A DNA stretch of 64,000 nucleotides from Mesostigma viride. Lineage: Eukaryota; Streptophyta; Mesostigmatophyceae; Mesostigmatales; Mesostigmataceae. Location of the stretch: contig RPFO01001162.1 in NCBI GenBank assembly GCA_009746045.1, positions 5,001 through 69,000 of the forward strand. The letters run 5' to 3'. Shown here one piece after another: positions 53,701-62,958 of this stretch (position 1 is the first letter of the stretch; every line of letters begins with the position of its first letter). The translations under genes were made by a program, and so were the position numbers. The notes beneath the pieces were generated by a model. The model had not been told where the DNA came from, did not search any database, and saw only the letters and a list, made by a program, of their open reading frames with translations.

Positions 53701-56700
53701 ATGGGTCCACGCAGAGTACACGGCGTGCACCGCTTGCCCCCGCTGATACACCCTGGACACTCCCGTGGGGGCCATGGAACGTACCGCCTTCTCCACGGCC
53801 GCGTATAGTGGGGACGAGGACGGCACCCCCTCGTCACTATGCAGCCCAAAGCGTACCGCCTCCTTCTTGGCGCCCTCGGTCTTCAGCTTCTTAAACTTCT
53901 TGCGCCTCTTTGTCTTCATCTCCGACAAGGTGACGCAGTTGTCCTCGTTGTGCCATGCCGGCATGGCCACGCTCACGATGATCGCGGGGTCGGCGCCGTC
54001 AAAGGCGCGCACAGAAGTCATTTGCAGGAACTTCACCGGGTCCTTCCTGATCTCGTCGGGTGTGTACTCGTGCGTGACCACTCCATCTCCCCCCACGGTT
54101 GGTACGAGCGACTCTCGTGCACCTTCCCGTAGCGACAGGACCCGTTCGGGCACACCCTGTTCTTCTTGGCCCAACACAGATCGCACCTGCAGTACTCCTC
54201 TTCCCCCCACTGTCTCTTGCACGGCCCGTGCTCCTTCTCGAGCGCCCTCGCCGCCTTGCAGCAGTCGGGACACCTCACGCATTTCCAGCTCCACAGCATG
54301 CGCAGGCCGTTGTCCAGGAGGACTGACGGGTCGACCACCTCCGTCCACGTGTTGTTTTCCGGCCTGGGCCCCAACTCGGTGTGCAGTTTCTCCACGATGA
54401 TGGAACGCAGCAGGATCGCGTTGAAGACGTCCATTGGCACGGACGGGAAGTGCACGTGGAAACCGGTCTTGAAGGCTCCAGTGCCGGTCTTCTTCAAGGG
54501 AGCCCTGCATATCACCATGGATGTATCTGTGGAAGAGGGCAGACACTCCCCCATCACACTTTGCATGAGAGGAAGCCACACCTTTACGACATCATCCCCG
54601 AGATCCCTTGAATCCACGCAATCCAGGTCGAAAAAGAGAGGAAAGATGCCAGTTTTTGGCTTCTGCTCGACAATGAAGTTGGGAGTGTTCCTCATGCCAT
54701 CATAGGCCACTCTTTTGTAAAAGTCCAACAGGTCCTCCCGGTCCACGAACATCTTCCCCCCCCTGAATCCATCCAAAAATAAGTGGGTGTACTCCTCATC
54801 CTTGTCCACAATCAGCTCCATTTGCACCACCCAATTGGTGGCTCTGGAAAAGCCCGGACGCTGCCACTTCTCTCTGGGCGCTGACGTGGTCATTTACTTG
54901 CAAGCACCCAAAAAAGCTACCCCGTTTGCGAATCAGGCGCTCCAGAGAAGCGGGGAAGGTCGCATCCGTGCGATTACTGGTCGCACAAGTTCTCAGCACG
55001 TGTTATCATGCGGATATACACAAAAACCGGGGACACGGGACTCACGTCCGCCATAGGAGGTGGTGCGAAGCTCCCGAAAAGCGACTCTCTCTTTGCTGCC
55101 CTGGGGGCTTTGGATGAGCTCAATTCATCCGTCGGAGTGGCGGTGAGTCAGGCGGATCTCGTGGATCCACGGTCGTCAGAACTCGTGGATCTCTTGCAAT
55201 ACCTCCAGTGCAGGATCTTGGATGCAGGCACATCTCTGGCTGCACCTGTGGAGAGATCTGGTGACAAGGCAGAACAGAGATCTGGTGATATGGACAAGCA
55301 GATCTCAGACATAGTCACACCTGTGACATCACCCATCCCAATATCAGATCCCCTGCTTAAGTTCACTTGTGCTGACGAGGCGGTTCAGATCTTGGAATCT
55401 CGCATCGACAGTTACGAACAGAATCTGCCAGTGCTGAGGAACTTTGTGCTTCCTGGGGGGAACGGTATGCTGTCATCCCAGCTGCACGTGTGCAGAACCC
55501 CCGGCGTTTGAGAACCCCGTTTCGACCAAGATAGTGGATAGCCTTCTCCAAAAACCCGGAGAGAAGAACATCCAACCTCTCCGGCCTCTGCCGACCGCCG
55601 ACGACACGAACTGACACGCCCTGCCACGAACTGCCACGCCCTGCCACGCCCTGCCACGAACGCGACAAAGGGCGCTCCAACGACACGCAGGAACGAGGGG
55701 TAGCCCTCGCGAAGCCTAGAAGTCCACTTGTTCAGATATGCTGAAGCAGCATTCGTAGCGAAGCCTGCATCCACGCGCACTCTCAGCCCCTATCTTCTCC
55801 ATCGCCTATTGGCGAATGTCGGTGTTGCACCTCAAGCCAGTCCAGACAACACGGTCCCCTTGCCCTTGTCCTTAACACCCTTGGAGCCGGGACAGGGTTG
55901 CTAGCCTAGCTCCACCAACTCCTTTTCTCCATGCCCACTGCGGCTTGCCTAATTTGTGGCCTCCGGCCTCGCGCACAGTTCGCCCCCCATGCGCCCAAAA
56001 AAAAAAAACATTCCTGGAGATCCCACTGCACTTTGACGTTGTGTGATGGCATGGTTACTCATGGTCACCAAATCGCATTTCCCCACACAGCTGAACACGT
56101 GCCTTCATTGCCAAGCAACAAACTTGCACACAGTCCATATGATGTGCAATCCAGCTTGGGGTTATCACATGGCATGAAACCAGGACTAAATATATACTTG
56201 TATACTGGCCCGGTACTTGTACTTGCACACTGTCCTCCTGACGGTGGTGCTTGTCATGGTCCGGTCCGTTTTCCCCCATGCGAACAACCGGAGGATGCGG
56301 TTGGCGCGGCTTTCTACTCCCCCAACCACCGACCTGACATCGTGGTTCTGGACTTAGAGTGAGGCGGCCGGCACTTGCTCATTGACGTTTCTGTGGCTCG
56401 CCCCTTGGCTCTTAGCTATGTGGTTGGTGCATCCCAGGCAGTGGGCTACACGGCGGATTGGGCTGAGCGGGCCAAGCTCACGGCCTATATGGCGACGTCG
56501 CGCAACATCGTGTGGTGCCCTTTGTCTTGGAGGAGTTCGGGGCCATGGGGACCCTGACCGCCGGCTTCTTCTGAAGGAGTGTTGCCGGCTCCGGGAGGAG
56601 CGCCTGGACCTGGAGGGCCAGCAAGCCCCTTGGTTGGCGCGGACCTGGACGTCGTACTGGCGCCAACGCCTTTCGGTAGCGCTTACCCGGGCTATGGCTG

Positions 56701-59700
56701 AGATCTTGCTCCACCGCACGCGGGCTGACTTTGCGGCGCAGCACGGTTATTAGGCTGTTTTACTTCGTTCCAGGGTCTGGAGTGTCCCATGCCGGCTTTG
56801 TAGTGGTATCTCTTGTTAGCGTTGGCTTTGGTTATGTTTGGGTGCCTTCGGTTTGATGTAAGTAATTATAATTTTTAATATATATACAACAAGGCTATGG
56901 TATGGCTCCCCCTGCACAATCAAGCGGACCGGCAACCAGGTGTGAATGTATGTGATCTTTAGCAGGGACCTGCAGGCTCCATAAAGGGAGCGCACACACA
57001 GATTATGATGAATTGTGAAGCGGGCGCACTGCTTCGCGCTGGCCAGCTGCACGCCGCTATGAGGCACCCTCCATGACCAATTACAATACGAGCCCAGTCT
57101 TGACACAGGCAAGGGCGACCCAGGAAATGGAGATGGAATGGTTTGGGTGCCATTTGAAATCCCTCTTAACTGCCAAATTCATATGAAAGTAGTATACTAG
57201 TAGTACATGATTAATGTAACTCCATACACAAAATTCATAGAAGTACGTAATCAAACTTGTGACAGATGACAACGTCCGCTGCCACTTTTATGGCAGAAGC
57301 AGACCCGAATAGGATCCATTATTACATGTCCTACACCAGTATAATGTTTTGATCAGTGCTAGGACCACTCATAATTAAAACTGTAAAATCAAAAGAAATA
57401 ATAATAAAAAAACTGTTGTTCATAATAAAAACTGGTTAGGCTTAACAAAGAGAGTACAACAACATAGAATGCCACTCACAGCAGGCTCATGTCATTTTGC
57501 AGCAGAAAGCATCGAGCACACAACACAAACAACGGACATGCCATCATCGCATTGCGTGCGCTGCTAGCGACCCTACCGGGAGCAGTGGCAGCTGGTGCGG
57601 GGCATGATGAGAGTGCGGTTGAGCGCGCGCGCGATGGCCAGCGCGTTGCGGATGCCCAGCAGTTGCTCACGAACCACCAGCATGTGCGTGTCCACGGCTG
57701 GGCACAAGGGCAGGGTTCGCGACGAAACGCAGCAAGCATGGCAGGGAAACAGGGGCCAGCCTAAGGTCAGTCAACTTAATTACTCTCAACTTACTTGCAG
57801 CTGCTGAATGTGTGCAAGAGGCATGTGCTTAGTGCGGGCGACCCTTGCCTGCTACTGCGACACGCTTCTCTCTGGCAGAGAAGCACGGCAAGGTGGCCAT
57901 CGGACATCGAGCCGCCCACAAGTCGGACGTGCCATGCACAGCTGGTCACAATCCTATGGCATATCTGTCTAGCCACATCATTGACAAACTTCCCGGCCCT
58001 TACGGCGCCAGCGCCGAAATCTGTCCATGTGGGGTATGGCGTGCACGTCACATGGAAATCAGCCATGCGGCTCAATGTTGAGCTCTTCCCGGCATGCGAG
58101 GTGTACAAGTGTGGCTAATGCAGGTGTGGCTCATTAGCCCCTGCAAACAAGCGAGCTGGTCAGTATCATTCGCTGCAGCCAAAGCGAAGGAGGCCAACCA
58201 TGACGATTACCAAGCATGAAAACAACCACAGGGCTACGTCATTGCCCACAAAAAAGGCAGCAAACCGCTGGGTAAGGTCTGTGACAATTCTGGCAATGCC
58301 AAGCAGCAATGCTGCACCACGAGATGGTCAGTAGGAGGGTCCTTCCCAACAGTCCTGCGATGTTAAGACAAGAAATGTACCAGCAAGAACAACACAGCTG
58401 CCTTCAAGGAGTCGCGCGGGGGCTACTCACTTGCGTTCCCGTCGCCCAGCACCTCCAGATGCTGTGGGATGTGGGGCCTCACGAATAGCCCTTGCTCGTA
58501 GTAGCTGCGACAGCACACATGCGCAGGCACTCCGCACAGAGGTAATGTAAAAAGGGAGGCCATGCCAAGGTTGCTCATCTCTGCACTGATTAGCACATGA
58601 TGAGCGGAGAGGCGAAGCCACGCGCATGCCGCATGTACCCGCACATCATGCAGTGCTCATTTTAGACTTTTTTGCACAGCAGGCCCTGCCCCGGCAACAA
58701 AAGCAGAAGCCGGGGGCCGGGGACAGCAGCCAGGTTCCCGGCGACCTGCACTCCTACAGTACTGTATAGCTGAGGGACCCGAGGGTCCCTGGACGATCCG
58801 TTTTTCTGCAAGAAAGTCTTTTGAGGGTCATTTTGCCTCGCGCCCGCCACAATGTTGGGTGTCAGCCATCAGAAGTTACCAATGTCGTAGATCTTACAAG
58901 AAATGTGCAGTGAATTCACCAGGGACTGTCCAGCGCCGGACAATAGTCACCTAGGGACTATCGATCAACTAAGCACACAGGTGCCCCACCCTGGCAACTA
59001 TAGGGCCTGCCGGCGTGCCGGCCCCGCCCCGGCAACTTTCCCGGCCTGCCGAGGCCAGCATCTCGCGGCCGGGGATCCCCCGCGGGGCTGTCACTAAAAT
59101 GAGCGCTGATGTCATGAGGCAGAGCAGCCCGTGTCGTATATGCCAGGCACATTGGCCCAGCAGGGTGGTACCAGCACACGTCACTAGCCGGCAGTACGTG
59201 GAGCGGGTGGAATGTCATCACCACCTGCATGTGCTTACCACAGAACGGCCTACAAGCTGGCCGTCGGGCAGGGGCGAGAGGAAAGGACAGTGTTTCTGCT
59301 AACGGTCCGGTTCCGGACATTGTGTCCGGATGTCCGGACGCCGCCAGGCCGTCCGGACGCACTTGTCCGGAGCCCGCGCGGCCGTCCGGACGTCGTCCGG
59401 TTGGTGTCTGGTGGCCCCCCCGCCCGGCTATGCTTGTTCGGCAGGCTGCCAGCCTGGGCCGCTGACTGCCACAGCGCCCTAGGTTCCACGGCCTCGCACT
59501 GCAGGATTCCATGTCAGCCACTTCATACCTTCGGCACTTTCACATGAATTGGTGGATACTCGGTATGAATTAAATATTCTGACTCTCTGAATCCGTAAAA
59601 TACACTTGTCGTATTGGTAGCGCAGCCTGATTAACGAAACGCCTGCAAGCTACATGCAGAAAACGAAGACGAAAGCCAGCCACTGCGGCGGCTGCCGGGC

Positions 59701-62700
59701 TACGTAGCTGCATTTTGCTTTCGAATGTTTAGTGAGTAGTGTGCGTAAAGTGTTTTAGGGAATGAGCAGCAAAACGAGAAAGGTGCCTATTCCGACAGGA
59801 TTTAGGTTCAGGAATTTTTTCACAGCAGGCGCAAGGCAGGCGGAGGTATTTTAGAACTGGGCACAGCAGGTAACGGCAGGCCGCCGAAACCCGGAATAGT
59901 GGATGATGACGGAAAAGATAGCAGCGAGCTGAACGCTGGCGAGCAAGGTGATGTTGCGCGTGATAGCAACGAGAATTCCGACGGGATTTTGGGTGTCGAG
60001 ACAGAAGAAGACTCGGGAGGAGGCGATGCAGAGGCTGCCGATTCTACCCCTGCTGCGCGTCCGGCAAGCGGTTCCGATGGTGAAGTCGCTGATGAACTGC
60101 GAGCTGGCGACGCTGCAGATGAGGATGGCAACGCGGGGCCGCCAAAGAAGAAGGCGAAGGTTGCACAGGGGAAAGTGGGCAGTGGAAAAGGCCGCAGCAG
60201 TGGCAAAGGAGGGCCTGCAGCGAAGCTGAAAAAGAAAGCTGCTCGGCGGCTGTTTTCAGCCATGTACTACATCAAGTCGGAACGCCGCAGCTTGTTGAAG
60301 GAGCCCCACATAGACGTTGCTCTCCGGGCATACGTCAGCAAATTCAGCTTCGCACAGTTTGACAAGTTCAGCGGCTTTGAGCGAGCGTACCACAAGTGGC
60401 AAGACAAGAAGCTCCGGCGCATGGTAGGCACCACTGGGAACCAACACACGTCCGCGGCCAAGGAGCAAGCCGCCACAGCACCCGCGGTGGACCCTGATGA
60501 TGTTTTTCAGATTCAGTAGCAAGTTGGCTGCTGCCATGTGCTTATTGGCCACTCTGTACTGACTCAGTAGACATTGTCTGTTTATCCGGGCTGAAGCTTT
60601 AATGCCTACTTGGGGTTTGGTAGTGTGTTTATGCTGAGAGGTGTGGTCGTGTCACATGAAAGCTTCAGGCCTTCAGCCACTTAGGCGGTGTAATCAGCTT
60701 GTAGCGTGTCTAACTGTTTATCATCAAGTGTTAGAGTAGTATACAATAAATTTAATAGTTGTCTCACTTAATAAATTTAATGTAAAGGATGGCCCAGTTT
60801 TGTAAGAGACAAATAAAGCCATTTGAAAAGCACGATAGAATTGCTATCGAGGTTTTTGTTTTGAAAGAAAAAAAATCGCCGGCGGCCGGTGGGGGCGGTG
60901 GCCCCCCGGACCCCCCCCCTCGGCCGCTACGCGACCTCGTCCGGTTTGTCCGGTTCGTCCGGAACGCCCCCCATCTTAGGAGAAACACTGGGAAAGGAGC
61001 AAGGGTGGGGGGAATCGGCAACGCACCTGCGGCGCAGGGGTGGGGGGACTGCAAAGTGCGGCCTTATTATGAATAGCATCCTCGGCTCGCCACGGGTCGC
61101 AACGATACAATCTGTCCGGTGAAACTGCCCCAGGCGACCACTACAGAATACACAGAAATCACAGTCATGCAAAGGTCCCAAACGGCCGTAGCTAGGCACA
61201 GGTGTTTTTTAGGGTCGGTTGATCGGTCGGTCGGTCGGTCGCAGTGTTTCTAGTAACGGGACGTATACGTCAGCCGCTGACGCGTCAGTGTCTGACGCGT
61301 CCGACTTTTTTGTCCGCACGTCAGACAGCTGACGCGTAAATTTTGGCCCCGCGTCAGTCGTCTGACGCGTAAATTTTGACTGCACGTCAGTCGTCTGACG
61401 CGTAAATTTAGGCAGCACGTCAGTACTCATGTGCACCGAGTCTATGCGTCAGACAGTGCGGAATCCTGAACAGCCCGTTACCATGCCAAGTGCCAGACCT
61501 TCCGGCCCTTGCCTGCTTGGCGGCGAGAGTGACGAGACTTCTAGAGTCTAGACCACTGTTCGAGACGAATGCGAAGTGGTAGCACAATACCTAGCCGAGG
61601 ACGACTGGCAATGGTCGATCCTCCGGAATATGATTGATGAGCTGATTGACGCAGCTTTGCGAGGTTGCCTGATTTAGATGAACATCCTTTCCTTGTAGAT
61701 TGCTTTGAATCGGATTCCAGGTGTGTTGATTAACGCTTTAGATTTGTTGGATCCATTCATTACTAGATGCGTAGGTGAAATTTCAGGCCGGGTCAGAAAT
61801 ATTATTGTATACACATTTAACAACGTGAATGGTTTAGTCTGATAGTCAACTAGAAAAGTTAGTGACCTGGGGGTTGGAAGTTTTTGGGTGAAGGGATGGC
61901 GCCGGAAGGAATACTGGGGAAAGTTGAATCTGGGGAAATCGCAGCTTTTTTTTATGCCGAAACAGGCCGCCGACATGGCCAAAGCGCCTGCGCCTAGTCC
62001 GCGTGCCATTGTTGGCGTAGGCCAGGCAGCAAACGAGCTGAACCGCAGCAAGAGGAAAAGGGGAAATGATAGCAATGCTGCCAGTGGTGTAGCAGCAGCA
62101 TCGGCTCAGTCCGGCAATGCTGGTGAGCCCCCAGGCCGGTCGTCTTGCCATGCCACTAGCTGGGACATCACTAGTGTTCACGAGCTCATCATTAACGTCT
62201 TTTATTTTAAGTTTGATAAATAATAAGTTTGATGTGGGTGTGTGCCGTACTGGGCTGTGGCATTGTGGATGCCATCCTAATTAAGTGTAACAGTAAATTC
62301 AGAAAAACAGTTGAAGTAGGTCATATTATTCTGAATTTTGTATCATGGATCGAACCCATTTCTCGCTGCGCTTTTACAAGTCAGACTGACTCAAAAGCTA
62401 AACATGTGCCCCAAACCTTATCTCAGGGGTCGTTCGGCCCTGTAGCAAGAGAACCCCTTTCGGATTCCCCACTTGAGCTTCCATTGGCTAACTTGCCGCC
62501 GTTGGCAAATTAAGAGTCAGCTGTCTGACGCGCCGCCAACGGCGGCGAGTCAGCCGTCCGACGCGCCGCCAACGGCGGCGAGTCAGCCAGGCTGACGCGA
62601 GCAAAAACCCTTACTAGAAACACTGGTCGGTCGGTCGGTCGGTCGGTCGGTCGGTCGGTCGGTCGGTCGGTCGGTCGGTCGGTCGGTCGGTCGGTCGGTC

Positions 62701-62886
62701 GGTCGGTCGGTCGGTCGGTCGGTCGGTCGGTCGGTCGGTCGGTCGGTCGGTCGGTCGGTCGGTCGGTCGGTCGGTCGGTCGGTCGGTCGGTCGATGGGTG
62801 GGTGGGTGGGTGGGTGGGTGGGTGGGTGGGTGGGTGGGTGGGTGGGTGGGTGGGTGGGTGGGTGGGTGGGTGGGTGGGTCCGTTGG

Positions 62887-62958
<72 letters not shown>

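Larger units (their letters stand above)
46640..55511. mobile_element. Endogenous giant-virus (NCLDV) segment
   Basis: About 8.9 kb of intron-poor, closely packed ORFs on both strands, with four NCLDV hallmark families (capsid, A22/RuvC resolvase, YqaJ exonuclease, primase). The flanking DNA is host intron sequence: exon 5 of the GT77 gene is 580 bp to the left and exon 4 about 2.1 kb to the right. Most genes are truncated, frameshifted or joined to unrelated pieces. No terminal repeats or target duplication were found, so the entry mechanism is unknown. Likely a phycodna- or mimivirus-like source; lineage not resolved. Confidence 0.85.

Noticed and set aside
55931-56362. 143-codon ORF right of the viral segment
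   Set aside because: No ATG-proximal features or motifs; it runs into the LINE remnant.
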